This document shows positions 17,988-27,823 of a stretch of 64,000 nt of DNA, one piece after another. Below the pieces are notes generated by a model. That model was not told the origin of the DNA and searched no databases. It saw only the letters and a program-made list of their open reading frames with translations. The DNA comes from Pseudarthrobacter oxydans. Its GTDB lineage: Bacteria > Actinomycetota > Actinomycetes > Actinomycetales > Micrococcaceae. Every line of letters begins with the position of its first letter. Within the stretch, counting starts at the first letter, position 1. The position numbers and the translations under genes were made by a program. The DNA lies in NCBI RefSeq assembly GCF_030812335.1, contig NZ_JAUSSN010000009.1, positions 62,001-126,000 of the forward strand, given 5' to 3'.

Positions 17988-19306
17988 GCCCGGTGACCGC
18001 CCCAACCACCCGGAACACTAAGAACACTGCCGCCGCACCCCCCGCGGTGGAGGCAGCTGCCCTGTCCGCGGCGTTCGTCACCGCCCTGCGCCGGGCCGGG
18101 CTGACGTGCTCGCCCGACCGGGCCGTCAGGCTGGCGGAGGCCCTCCGCCTGATCCCGCCCACCGACGTCGAGCGGCTCTACTGGGCGGCCCGGGTGGTGC
18201 TGGTGTCCGCCCGCGGGCAGCTGCCGGTGTTCGACGCCGTCTTCGCCGAGGTCTTCCGCGGCGGCTTCGACCCGTCCGCGCACCGCAGCAGCGCCGCGCA
18301 GCCCGCGGCGTCCCCGCCCGCCAGCCCCGAGCAGGCACGCACGCGGCCCTCCCCGGCCGGGGACCGTGCCCCCGGACAGGCGACGGCGCCGCACGAAACA
18401 GCGCCGGCGGTTGCCTCCGCGGGACCGGACGGCAGCGGGGACCGCAACGCCCCGGAACGGGAGGCGGTGCTGGCCATGGCCTCCACCGAGGAGCGGCTGC
18501 ACGGGATGTCCTTCGCGCAGCTCACCGAGGCGGAAGTCCTGGAAATCAGGCGGCTGGCATCCCGGCTGCTGCTTGCCACCCCCACGCGCCTGAGCCGCCG
18601 CACCCGCAAGTCCGCCCACAGCAGCGCCCGCCTGGATGTCCGCGCCACGGTCCGCGCGGCCCGACGCTCGGGCACCGACACCACGCGGCTGCTGTATGCC
18701 CGGCGCCGGAAGCAGCGCCGGAAGCTGGTGATGCTCTGCGACGTCTCCGGCTCCATGGAACCGTATGCGCGGATCTTCGTCTCGCTGCTCCAGGGCGCCG
18801 TGGCGACCGCCGGCGCCGAGGCCTTCGTGTTTTCCACCCGGTTGACGCGCCTGACCCGGCAGCTCGCGCTGCGCGATCCGGACGCGGCCCTGGCCCGTGC
18901 CGCCGTGGCCGCCCCGGACTGGGCCGGCGGCACCCGGATCGCCGACAGCATCCGGCACTTCGTCGACGAACATGGCCGCCGCGGCCTGGCCCGGGGCGCG
19001 GTGGTGGTGATCTTCTCGGACGGCTGGGCTCAGGAGGACCCCGGACAGGTGGCGGCCCAGATGGCGCGGCTGCGGCGCCTGGCGCACCGGATCATCTGGG
19101 TCAATCCGCGCAAGGCCGCCCCGCACTACCAGCCGCTGGTGGGCGGCATGGCGGCGGCTCTGCCCTACTGCGACGCCTTCGTCAGCGGACACAGCTACAC
19201 CGCTTTGGCAGAGGTCGCGGCCGCAATCCGCGGCGACGGCCAGGCATCACTCAACGGCCGGTCATCACTTATCGGCCGGTCATCATTCAACGGAAGTGGG
19301 ACCTAA
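17984..19306 (+). CDS. coxE: VWA-domain protein CoxE
   Basis: A 440-aa protein. A Pro/Ala-rich middle stretch precedes a C-terminal von Willebrand A domain whose MIDAS motif is LCDVSGSMEPYA near residue 250; the basic run ARRRKQRRKL comes just before it. CoxE works with the AAA+ CoxD in cofactor maturation. The GTG at 17984 overlaps the coxD stop; a GTG three codons on is possible. The last 22 codons contain three copies of an 18-base tandem repeat (19238-19291), encoding GQASLN, GRSSLI, GRSSFN, which look like a recent expansion. Confidence 0.92.
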   Translation: MSPVTAPTTRNTKNTAAAPPAVEAAALSAAFVTALRRAGLTCSPDRAVRLAEALRLIPPTDVERLYWAARVVLVSARGQLPVFDAVFAEVFRGGFDPSAHRSSAAQPAASPPASPEQARTRPSPAGDRAPGQATAPHETAPAVASAGPDGSGDRNAPEREAVLAMASTEERLHGMSFAQLTEAEVLEIRRLASRLLLATPTRLSRRTRKSAHSSARLDVRATVRAARRSGTDTTRLLYARRRKQRRKLVMLCDVSGSMEPYARIFVSLLQGAVATAGAEAFVFSTRLTRLTRQLALRDPDAALARAAVAAPDWAGGTRIADSIRHFVDEHGRRGLARGAVVVIFSDGWAQEDPGQVAAQMARLRRLAHRIIWVNPRKAAPHYQPLVGGMAAALPYCDAFVSGHSYTALAEVAAAIRGDGQASLNGRSSLIGRSSFNGSGT

Positions 19307-20158
19307 TGCAGATCAACAGTGCTTTCTCGGTCGTCGCACCGATCGACACCGTCTGGGACACCCTCATGGACTTCGAACGTGTGGCCGGCTGCGTCCCCGG
19401 CGCCCGGATCCTGAACAAGCTTTCCGACGACGCCTACCAGGTGGGCATGACCGTGAAGCTGGGCCCGGTCAACATGCAGTACAAAGGGCTGCTCAACGTG
19501 ATCGAACGCAACGCCGCCGACCACCGCGCCGTGCTCGGCGGCAAAGCCCAGGAAACCCGCGGCCAGGGCACCGCGGAGGCCACGGTGACCCTGGAGCTGA
19601 CGGAGGAGGCCGGCGGCACCACCCGCGGCACCGTCAACGCCGAACTGTCACTGTCCGGCAAGGCCGCCGCGATGGGCAAGGGCGTCATTGGCAGTGTCAC
19701 CGAGCAGATGATGGCCCTGTTCGCCAGCAACCTGCAGGCCATGATCACCGCGCCTGCCGCCGCCGGAACGCCGGCAGCAGGCGACCTGCCGGCGCCCGTG
19801 CCCGCGGCCGGGCTCGACGCGGAGACGGAGGCGGCAGCCGCCGCAGCCAAGGTCGCCGCGGCGACGGCCCCGGCCCCGGCGGCGGAACTTCCCGGCGTGC
19901 CGGCGAGCGCCGTGCCCGCAGCGGCCCCGCAGGTGTCAGCGCCCGCCGGGGGCCGGGCTGCAGCCGCGCCTGCCCCGGCGCCCGCCGGCGCCGGCAGCCT
20001 GGACGCCCTCAGTCTGGCGAAGGGCATCGCGGCGGATCAGCTGTCCAGCCCGGGGAAGGTCCTGGCACTCGTGGCGGTGGTGGCCTGTGTCTCCTACTGG
20101 GCGGGCCGGTGCTCCGCCTTCCGGCTGGTCCGGGCGATCGGAAGGCTGAAGACCGACC

Positions 20159-20166
<8 letters not shown>
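19306..20166 (+). CDS. coxG: CoxG membrane-anchoring SRPBCC protein
   Basis: A 286-aa protein. Residues 1-150 form the SRPBCC/CoxG hydrophobic-pocket domain (FSVVAPIDTVWDTLMDFERV, then VAGCVPGA). A long Ala/Pro linker of roughly 90 residues follows, then a single C-terminal hydrophobic helix (VLALVAVVACVSYWAG) and a basic tail. CoxG homologues recruit CO dehydrogenase to the membrane, and their pocket has been reported to carry quinone, giving the route from CO to the respiratory chain. The start shares one base with the coxE stop (TAATG). Confidence 0.92.
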
Positions 20167-21286
<1,120 letters not shown>

Positions 21287-21295
21287 CCGGGCACT

Positions 21296-22003
21296 GTGAT
21301 CGGAAACGAGGTCCTGCGCTGGGCGCTGACGGCACTGCTGCTGGCAGCGTCGCTGTACGCGTCCGTCCGCGCCGGCCGTAAGTCCCCACCGGCCGCCCGC
21401 GTCGGTCTCGCTCTCCACGCCGCGATGCTGGTTGCCATGATGGCGATGCTCCTTCCCGGACTCCGGTGGCCCGCACTCCCCCAGATCGTGTTCTTCGGCC
21501 TGGCCGCCTGGTGGTTCGCCCTCCGTGCCGTCTCCCGGCGCCGTGTGCCCGCCGGAGGACTGCCCGTTCCCGTCACTAGGCCACCTGGGTCAGTCTCCGG
21601 GCCGGAGCACTGCCGCCGGGCAGGGGGAGCCGGCCGTGGCGTCCTGCTCTACAACTCGCTGACTATGACGGCGATGGCATTCATGCTGGCGGCGATGGAC
21701 CTCCACGTGGCCGGCGGCACGCTGGCGATTCCAGAAGCCGCGGGCCTTCCGGGCCAGACGCCGCACCACGGCGGCCCCGTCGTCGGGCTGTCCCTGTCGG
21801 GTTCCCTGCCCGGGGCGGAGCAAGGCTGGGGAAGCCAGCCCGCTCTCGCCCTGGCGCTAGCCTTCGGGGTTGCCGGAGCTGTGTGGGGCCTGCTCCTGTT
21901 CCGGCGGCTCCGCACTCCCGGCCGTCCGCGCAGCGGCGACGCATTCCTGGAGTTCGCGGGTTCGACGTCGATGGCCGCTATGTTCGCGGCGCTCGCGGTC
22001 TGA
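21296..22003 (+). CDS. DUF5134-like membrane protein
   Basis: A 235-aa integral membrane protein with five or six hydrophobic segments. The pattern LHAAMLVAMMAML ... PQIVFFGLAAWWF ... LYNSLTMTAMAFMLAAM matches the DUF5134 family of actinobacterial membrane proteins, which carry paired His and Met residues in the helices. It starts nine bases after the second XdhC gene and may be read from the cox operon. A role in metal or electron handling would fit the Met/His content but is a guess. Confidence 0.75.
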   Translation: MIGNEVLRWALTALLLAASLYASVRAGRKSPPAARVGLALHAAMLVAMMAMLLPGLRWPALPQIVFFGLAAWWFALRAVSRRRVPAGGLPVPVTRPPGSVSGPEHCRRAGGAGRGVLLYNSLTMTAMAFMLAAMDLHVAGGTLAIPEAAGLPGQTPHHGGPVVGLSLSGSLPGAEQGWGSQPALALALAFGVAGAVWGLLLFRRLRTPGRPRSGDAFLEFAGSTSMAAMFAALAV

Positions 22004-22091
22004 GGGTTGAGGACCTCAGCTGCGTGACGCGAGGCTGCCGGACGCGCCGGGCGTTGGCCGGCCGGGCCGCCGTCGGGCGTAAGCTCGTCCC

Positions 22092-22712
22092 ATGGCGAGA
22101 TACTTCGATGTTCACCCCGAAAACCCGCAGGCGCGCTCCATTAGCCAGGCCGTGGAGATCGTCCGTTCCGGCGGGCTGATCGCCTACCCCACCGATTCCT
22201 GCTATGCGCTCGGCGCGCAGCTGGGCAACAAGGAGGCGCTGGACCGGATCAGGTCCATCCGCCAGCTCGATGCCAAACACCACTTCACCCTGGTCTGCAA
22301 GGACTTCGCCCAGCTGGGCCAGTTCGTGCAGATCGACAACGACGTGTTCCGCAGCATCAAGGCCGTCACTCCCGGGAGCTACACGTTTATCCTGCCTGCC
22401 ACCAAGGAGGTCCCCAAGCGGCTGCTGCACCCGAAGAAGAAGACGGTCGGCGTGCGCATCCCGGACAACCCGGTGGTCCAGGCACTGCTGGCGGAACTGG
22501 GCGAGCCGCTGCTCTCCAGCACGCTGTTGCTGCCGGACGAGGAAGAGCCGCTGACCCAGGGCTGGGAAATCAAGGAACGGCTCGAGCACGTGGTGGACGC
22601 GGTGATTGACTCCGGCGACTGCGGCGCGGAGCCGACGACCGTGATCGACTACTCCAGCGGCGTGGCCGAAATCGTCCGGCGCGGCATGGGCGACCCGTCC
22701 AGGTTCGAATAG
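22092..22712 (+). CDS. YciO/Sua5-type threonylcarbamoyl-AMP synthase family protein
   Basis: A 206-aa single-domain YrdC-fold protein with GGLIAYPTDSCYALG near residue 30, a KHHFTLVCKD lysine/arginine patch near 57, and VGVRIPDNPVV near 120. The SYTFILPATKEVP block is typical of the YciO branch rather than the tRNA-modifying TsaC/Sua5 enzyme, so a role in t6A synthesis is possible but not certain. Monocistronic, with a 14-bp gap to the convergent small membrane gene. Confidence 0.88.
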   Translation: MARYFDVHPENPQARSISQAVEIVRSGGLIAYPTDSCYALGAQLGNKEALDRIRSIRQLDAKHHFTLVCKDFAQLGQFVQIDNDVFRSIKAVTPGSYTFILPATKEVPKRLLHPKKKTVGVRIPDNPVVQALLAELGEPLLSSTLLLPDEEEPLTQGWEIKERLEHVVDAVIDSGDCGAEPTTVIDYSSGVAEIVRRGMGDPSRFE

Positions 22713-22726
22713 GCGCTCTGGCGGCC

Positions 22727-23020
22727 CTACGCGGTCTCGGCTGAGGCGGGGGCGCCGGACGCCCGGTTTCGCAACCAGCGGCGCGACAGGTCCACCGCAG
22801 CCACCAGTCCCGCGAGGGGCGTGAGCACGGCCGCGGCGTAGACGAACAGCAACCAGCTCAGCGTGGTCAGCAGCGTCTGGTGATTGCTCAGCAGGGAGAG
22901 TCCGCCGAAGAGCCCGATGGCCCAGAACAGAACCACTCCGGCGAGCACAGCGGCTGAGGGAAAGTACTCGTTCGTGACGGTGCTTTTTACGGTGCTCTGC
23001 AGAATTCTCAAGGTTTTCAT
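22727..23020 (-). CDS. Small two-helix membrane protein
   Basis: A 97-aa protein with two transmembrane helices (SAAVLAGVVLFWAIGLFGGL and SWLLFVYAAAVLTPLAGLVA), a short soluble N-terminus and a basic C-terminal end. The ATG at 23020 has GAGGAGGGTCC directly upstream, which rules out the longer in-frame extension. No family was recognised. Confidence 0.8.
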   Translation of the reverse strand: MKTLRILQSTVKSTVTNEYFPSAAVLAGVVLFWAIGLFGGLSLLSNHQTLLTTLSWLLFVYAAAVLTPLAGLVAAVDLSRRWLRNRASGAPASAETA

Positions 23021-23468
23021 TGGACCCTCCTCATACCTGGCGGTGGGGGAATGTCCGCCGGGGTCATTCCAAGTATGGGGCCGGCCAAGCCCGGATTTTT
23101 GACGAATGACCGGCACGTGACGAAGCTAACTCGGCGGCTGGATGGGGGCTCGGAGGCGCCGCCGAATCGTCCTGGCTCTTCTGGCCGGGAAGCCGGCGTC
23201 CTGGGATGGAATCACGACGCCGCTCCGGGGCAGGAGCCGGGGCCAGGCCCGCTCAATGACGGCCCTTCTGGCCCCGGGTTATGGTTCTGCTTGGTGATCG
23301 ACGGGTGTTTCCGGGCCGCACCCGAGCTCGTCGACCGGACCTACGTTGATTACGCGGAAAGGGTTCCGCCCTGCTACTGATCCCCCTTCCGGGCCCCGGT
23401 TGGAGGGACTCCATTGCGGCGGCAGAGAACCGACCGGGGCTAAGAACTTCGGAAGCGGGCGCCGATCG
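23021..23468. other. 448-bp intergenic stretch without recognised features
   Basis: It carries the ribosome binding site and presumably the promoter of the small membrane protein at its left end. A possible plus-strand frame at 23051-23380 is of low-complexity composition with no ribosome binding site and is not believed. No hairpin with a T tract, repeat or RNA gene was seen. Confidence 0.6.
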
Positions 23469-24305
23469 TCAAAGGCGCTGTGCGATCCACGTCTGGAGCG
23501 CGCCGAGGCTCCACTCCGGTGCCCGCACCAGGATCAGTTCCCGGTCCTCCCGGAGGACCTCGTTGATGCCGGCCTCGCCGGACAGCTGGCGGACAAGCCG
23601 GTCGACGTCGGCCGACCGTTCGTGGGCGATCTCATCGCCCAGGCCGATCTCGAAGTCGTAGCCGCCCGGTTCGTCACGGACGTCTTCGATCTCGAAGGGC
23701 GGCTCTGCTGGCGTCGCCTCCGCGATGCCGCCATCGCCTTCATTTAGCTGCTCGATGAGATCCCGCGCATACACGGCCATCGTATCGTCCGGCGACTCCC
23801 GCACCCCCAGAAGGACACCGCATGCGTGGACCATAGGAAAGCCGGGCAGGAAGTTATGGCTCTCGCCCGTACCGCTAACCAGGACCGGGTGGTTGTTGAA
23901 CTGGTAGCGCTTGTGGCGGTCTCGCGCGATCTCCCACCGTGCCAGCGGCGCACGGTCCAGCACCACAGCCGCGAGGTACGACACGAGACCGTCCATCAGG
24001 GTCAGGGACTCCAGGGACAGGACCCCCTCCTCCTCGACTGTGTACCGTTCCCACGACGGCCACGCCTCCCGCGGCACGGAGGCGGGGTCCGTCGCGCCGG
24101 GAGCTTCCGGGCCGGTGAGGCGGGACAACACCCAGCGCCATAGAGGAACAAAGCTCTCGGGGGTGCCGTCGAGGAGCGCGGCCGGGTCCTGGCCGTCGGC
24201 CACCAGCCGCTCCCGGAGCCGCGACAGGGCAGGGCCGCGTTCGTCGAGAAACTCCTGGAGGGAGGCGGCAGCCTCGCTTTTGGTCAGGTCGCGATAGTTA
24301 GTCAT
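23469..24305 (-). CDS. Hypothetical acidic protein
   Basis: A 278-aa soluble protein I cannot assign. It starts MTNYRDLTKSEAAASLQEFL, has several Trp and acidic residues, and no membrane segments or signal peptide. The second half contains SGTGESHNFLPGFPMVHACG and a stretch of acidic residues around 225. The style (single domain, acidic, in an accessory region) recalls immunity or SUKH-like proteins, but no motif proves it. Upstream of the ATG no clear ribosome binding site is seen; the frame extends 15 codons further to 24350. Confidence 0.75.
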   Translation of the reverse strand: MTNYRDLTKSEAAASLQEFLDERGPALSRLRERLVADGQDPAALLDGTPESFVPLWRWVLSRLTGPEAPGATDPASVPREAWPSWERYTVEEEGVLSLESLTLMDGLVSYLAAVVLDRAPLARWEIARDRHKRYQFNNHPVLVSGTGESHNFLPGFPMVHACGVLLGVRESPDDTMAVYARDLIEQLNEGDGGIAEATPAEPPFEIEDVRDEPGGYDFEIGLGDEIAHERSADVDRLVRQLSGEAGINEVLREDRELILVRAPEWSLGALQTWIAQRL

Positions 24306-24424
24306 GGCAGATGAATAACGTACCGCGCAGGCCGGTCCCCATCGCGACATTTCCCTGGATTACATCGCAAATACGGTCACTTAATGGGACAGGCATCAGG
24401 AACAGAACCCATCGGCCTCTTCAG

Positions 24425-25015
24425 CTATGAGGGCTTGGGCCGCGCGCGTACGTGCATCCGCTCGCCCTGCTGTCCAAACAGACTGATGAATTCGACGGGC
24501 CTGCCGTCGGCGCTGGCAAACCAGTGAGGTGTGCGGGTGTCGAATTCCGCGGCTTCGCCGGCGCGAAGTTCAAAGTCCTTGTCGCCCAGCACCAGACGCA
24601 GTCGTCCGTTGAGGATGTAGAGCCATTCGTAGCCTTCGTGAACACGCGGGTCGGGCTCTGCCCCGCGTGCATCACCGTTGAGCACCATCTTGAAGGCCTG
24701 CAGTCCGCCTGGGCGGCGCGTGAGAGGAACAGCCGTCATGCCGGCATGGGTGATGGGCCGGAGATGAATCCTCGGATCCCCGGTGGGCGGGGCGCCGACC
24801 AGATCATCGAGCGGAACACCGTACAACCTCGCGAGGGGCAGCAGGATTTCGAGGTTTGGCCTCCGTTGGCCGGATTCCAGGCGGGACAAGGTGCTAACAG
24901 ATACCCCGGATGCGGAGGACACATCTCCGAGAGTGAGGTTCCGTTCCGTACGGAGTGCCCGAAGCCGGGGGCCGACCGCCCCGAGAACATCGTCAACTTC
25001 ATTTTCCATACCCAT
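24425..25015 (-). CDS. XRE-family regulator with C-terminal cupin domain
   Basis: A 196-aa regulator: residues 15-75 are a helix-turn-helix of the XRE type (LTLGDVSSASGVSVSTLSRL, then ESGQRRPNLEILLPLAR); residues 110-185 form a cupin (HEGYEWLYILNGRLRLVLGD, then FELRAGEAAEFDT). Such proteins sense a small molecule through the cupin. The start may be ATG 25015 or 25009. It is divergent from the flavoprotein at 25131, with three inverted repeats in the shared gap, so it probably regulates itself and that operon. Confidence 0.92.
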   Translation of the reverse strand: MGMENEVDDVLGAVGPRLRALRTERNLTLGDVSSASGVSVSTLSRLESGQRRPNLEILLPLARLYGVPLDDLVGAPPTGDPRIHLRPITHAGMTAVPLTRRPGGLQAFKMVLNGDARGAEPDPRVHEGYEWLYILNGRLRLVLGDKDFELRAGEAAEFDTRTPHWFASADGRPVEFISLFGQQGERMHVRARPKPS

Positions 25016-25018
25016 ACT

Positions 25019-25067
25019 TTGCCATATCGGCAATCATGTTTGTCAAACTTCGCTCATGCGAGCGAAG
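25019..25067. promoter_or_regulatory. Cluster of three inverted repeats between XRE-cupin gene and flavoprotein
   Basis: Three exact dyads occur in 49 bp: TTGCC-N5-GGCAA at 25019-25033, GTTTGTCAAAC at 25038-25048, and CTTCGCT-N6-AGCGAAG at 25048-25067. They sit just upstream of the XRE-cupin start and 60-110 bp upstream of the flavoprotein. One or more is probably the regulator's operator. Confidence 0.6.
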
Positions 25068-25130
25068 CTGGTTTAACCGCCCAGGGACGCTGGCGGCGAA
25101 CTTTCAGGACGCGACGAAGGACAAACCTGT

Positions 25131-26195
25131 ATGGAGAGCACAAGGTATGACGTGGTAATTGTTGGCGGCGGCGCGGCGGGACTCAGCGCGGCCACGACGC
25201 TGGCCCGGGCGCTGCGCTCGGTGCTGGTCATCGATTCCGGAACCCCACGCAACGCAACTGCGGCGGGTGTCCACGGATATCTTTCGAGGGACGGTATGAA
25301 CCCCGGGGAACTTCTGTCCATCGGACGCAGCGAAGTGCTCTCCTACGGAGGAACGGTCATCGACGGCGAAGCCGTTTCGGCGCGGCGGACCCCCGACGGA
25401 TTCGAGGTGATGCTCGGAGATGCCCGCCGGTTCAACGGCAGACGCCTCCTCGTCGCCACCGGCTTGACAGACGAGCTGCCTGCCATCGACGGGCTGCGGG
25501 AGCAATGGGGACAGGGCGTTGTGCACTGCCCCTACTGCCATGGCTGGGAAATCCGCGGGCAACGGATTGGAGTGCTGGGCACGGGCCCGCTGTCCGTCCA
25601 CCAGGCGCTGCTGTTCCGGCAGTGGTCCCGCGATGTCACCCTTTTCCTCAACGACACCGTGGAACCCACCGACGAGGAATGGGACAAGCTCGCCGCCCGG
25701 TCCGTGACGGTCGTCGACGGCGCCGTGGCTTCCATTGACGCTGTCGATGGTGTCCTCACGGGGCTCACGCTCAGCCAGGGCTCCTCGTTCGACGTGCAGG
25801 CTCTGGCCGTCGGAACACGGATGGAGGCCAGATCCGCGCTTCTGGAATCACTCGGGCTCAGTTCTCAGGTGCACCCGTCGGGGGCAGGACGGTTTATCGA
25901 GACCGACGCTATGGGTGGTGCGACCGCCGCCCACGGCGTGTATGCGGCGGGCAATGTCTCCAACTTAATGGCTCAAGTGATCACCGCGGCGGCCGAAGGT
26001 GTCATGACCGGCGCACGGATCAACGCCGACCTCATCGAAGAGGAAACCCGGTGGGCCGTCCAGGGGCGCTTCGGCCCCTTCTCGGCCGCCTCCGAAGCAG
26101 CCGTCGCTAACATCGTGCTGGGTCACCGACGCCACGGCCTTGATGATGGGCCGAACGCCGCCGGCATGGGCCCTGCGGCCCCAGCAGAACGTTGA
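25131..26195 (+). CDS. Thioredoxin-reductase-like FAD oxidoreductase with CPYC motif
   Basis: A 354-aa flavoprotein. The FAD fingerprint VVIVGGGAAGLSAATTLARA is at residues 8-27, the redox pair is Cys133/Cys136 in VVHCPYCHGWE, and the FAD-closing motif is VYAAGNVSNL. The second nucleotide fold has GTGPLS in place of the usual GxGxxA/G, and the HRRxxxR-type NADPH phosphate motif is not visible. That resembles dithiol oxidases of the GliT/HlmI type, which use oxygen. GAAGGA precedes the ATG. The stop is directly before the methyltransferase, so they form an operon. Confidence 0.9.
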   Translation: MESTRYDVVIVGGGAAGLSAATTLARALRSVLVIDSGTPRNATAAGVHGYLSRDGMNPGELLSIGRSEVLSYGGTVIDGEAVSARRTPDGFEVMLGDARRFNGRRLLVATGLTDELPAIDGLREQWGQGVVHCPYCHGWEIRGQRIGVLGTGPLSVHQALLFRQWSRDVTLFLNDTVEPTDEEWDKLAARSVTVVDGAVASIDAVDGVLTGLTLSQGSSFDVQALAVGTRMEARSALLESLGLSSQVHPSGAGRFIETDAMGGATAAHGVYAAGNVSNLMAQVITAAAEGVMTGARINADLIEEETRWAVQGRFGPFSAASEAAVANIVLGHRRHGLDDGPNAAGMGPAAPAER

Positions 26196-26200
26196 TCAGC

Positions 26201-26902
26201 ATGGATCACCAGCCCCACCAGACGCGGCACAACGGCCACCAGCCCCACCAGCAATCCGGCAGTCAGGACCAGCACCGCGTCCTCGACCTCGACGCCGAGG
26301 TGTTCGGCGACCACCTCGCAGCTGTCCTGGACCTGACCGGGGTGCCGGCTGCCCGCAGCGTCGTTGACCTGGGCGCCGGCACCGGCGCAGGGAGCCGACT
26401 GCTGCGCGGGCGCTACCCCGACGCCGCGGTGACGTGCATCGACAACGACCCGGAGATGCTCGGGTTGCTGCGCGGGCAGGGCTTCGCTGTGGTCGAGGCC
26501 GACCTCGACGACGGCTTCCCGGCGCTGTCCGGCTCCTTGATCACGGCGGATGCCGTGGCCGTGGCCGAGGCGCCGGCTGATCTGGTGTGGGCATCGTCGT
26601 CGCTCCACCACGTCGCCCACCCCGCCCGGCTCCTGTCCGGGGTCCGCCGGGCACTGGCGCCCGCCGGGGTCCTGGTCGTCGTCGAGCTCGCCGCTCTGCC
26701 CCGCTTCCTCAGCCTGCCGCGCGAAGCGCTGCTGGAACAGCGCTGCCACACCGCTGCGGCGGCCGAGGGGTGGAACCAGCACCCGGACTGGACTCCGGTC
26801 ATCGAGGCCGCCGGGTTCCGCGTCACCCGGTCCGAGGTGACGGAAGTACGCTCCCCAATGTCGGCGTCAAGCGCCAACGTGGTTCCGGACCCAGCCCTCT
26901 GA
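26201..26902 (+). CDS. Class I SAM-dependent methyltransferase, possibly C-terminally truncated
   Basis: A 233-aa protein with motif I VVDLGAGTGAGSRLL near residue 50, an acidic loop CIDNDPEML for the SAM ribose, and ASSSLHHVAHPARLL. The N-terminus is a Gln/His-rich tail (MDHQPHQTRHNGHQ) that could bind metal or be an unstructured addition. The end, after GFRVTRSEVTEV, turns into a low-complexity tail and lacks the helical cap I would expect, so a frameshift or rearrangement near 26850 is possible. The start could also be TTG at 26192, overlapping the flavoprotein stop. Confidence 0.85.
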   Translation: MDHQPHQTRHNGHQPHQQSGSQDQHRVLDLDAEVFGDHLAAVLDLTGVPAARSVVDLGAGTGAGSRLLRGRYPDAAVTCIDNDPEMLGLLRGQGFAVVEADLDDGFPALSGSLITADAVAVAEAPADLVWASSSLHHVAHPARLLSGVRRALAPAGVLVVVELAALPRFLSLPREALLEQRCHTAAAAEGWNQHPDWTPVIEAAGFRVTRSEVTEVRSPMSASSANVVPDPAL

Positions 26903-26970
26903 TCGAGGGCCTGCCACGGCCAAGTTCAACTCCCTTCTATCAAGCTGCCCAGTGGTGACATGATGGGCGC

Positions 26971-27561
26971 ATGAGCCGAGTCACGTGCGATCTGACCATC
27001 TCCCTCGACGGGTTCGCCGCCGGTCCGAACCAGAGCAAGGCGGAACCCCTGGGCGAGGGCGGGGAGCTCCTGCACCGGTGGCAGTTCGAAGAACCCGAGT
27101 CCAATGCAGCCGAGCGCGAAGGCATCCTCGCGGCCGGCGCCTTCATCATGGGACGGAACATGTTCGCAGGGCCCGGGGCGTGGGATGAGAACTGGCGGGG
27201 ATGGTGGGGCGAGGAACCGCCGTATCACGCGCCCGTGTTCGTTCTCACCCATCATCAGCGGGAGCCTTTGGAAATGCAGGGCGGCACCACGTTCTACTTC
27301 GTCACCGGGGGGATCGAATCTGCGCTGGCCCAGGCGCGGGAGGCCGCTGGGAGCAAGGACGTGGCCATTGCCGGAGGAGCGCAGACCGTCCGCCAGTACC
27401 TTTCGGCGGGGCTGATCGACGAACTGAGGCTCCACATCGCGCCGATCGTTCTGGGAGCGGGCGAGCGTCTGCTGGACGGCGTCGCGAACCTCAAGCTTGA
27501 GCCGACGGAAGTGAGCGGTACCAAGCTCGTCACCCACGTGCGCTATCAGCTAGTCCGCTGA
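26971..27561 (+). CDS. Dihydrofolate reductase/RibD C-terminal family protein
   Basis: A 196-aa protein of the RibD_C family: CDLTISLDGFAAGPNQ at the start, GAFIMGRNMFAGPG near residue 50, and VAIAGGAQTVRQYLSAGLID with the NADPH-binding GGA loop near 132. Members of this family reduce pyrimidine or pterin substrates, but this stand-alone branch is mostly uncharacterised. Apparently monocistronic. Confidence 0.9.
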   Translation: MSRVTCDLTISLDGFAAGPNQSKAEPLGEGGELLHRWQFEEPESNAAEREGILAAGAFIMGRNMFAGPGAWDENWRGWWGEEPPYHAPVFVLTHHQREPLEMQGGTTFYFVTGGIESALAQAREAAGSKDVAIAGGAQTVRQYLSAGLIDELRLHIAPIVLGAGERLLDGVANLKLEPTEVSGTKLVTHVRYQLVR

Positions 27562-27823
27562 AGGCTGACGCTCAATCCCCATGCGTTACTTAGCGGATGT
27601 GACGGTGCCCCCGCCGGGCCCTGGGTGATCGTAGGAATCTTGGCACGGATCACCAGCCAGATGCCGAGACAGAGCATTCCGCAAAGTCTTTTGGTCGACC
27701 TCCGCATAGGTTTTCACCGAATTCGGTCCCTCCTGCTGGAAAGTTGATCCCGCTGGTGTATCCGAACGCTGGCGGTAGGGTTTCTCGTATCCGCAGCTAC
27801 TCGGTCTTTGGGAGACGACGATC

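Noticed and set aside
22697..22712. tRNA T-loop-like GGTTCGAAT
   Set aside because: It is the last codons of the YciO gene and no acceptor stem or D-arm can be formed around it.
23051..23380. Plus-strand 109-codon frame
   Set aside because: Low-complexity Pro/Gly composition, no ribosome binding site and no hydrophobic or domain pattern.
27586..27823. Possible small gene in the gap after the RibD-type protein
   Set aside because: A minus-strand frame exists, but it has no ribosome binding site, no family resemblance and runs into the PLDc_N gene.
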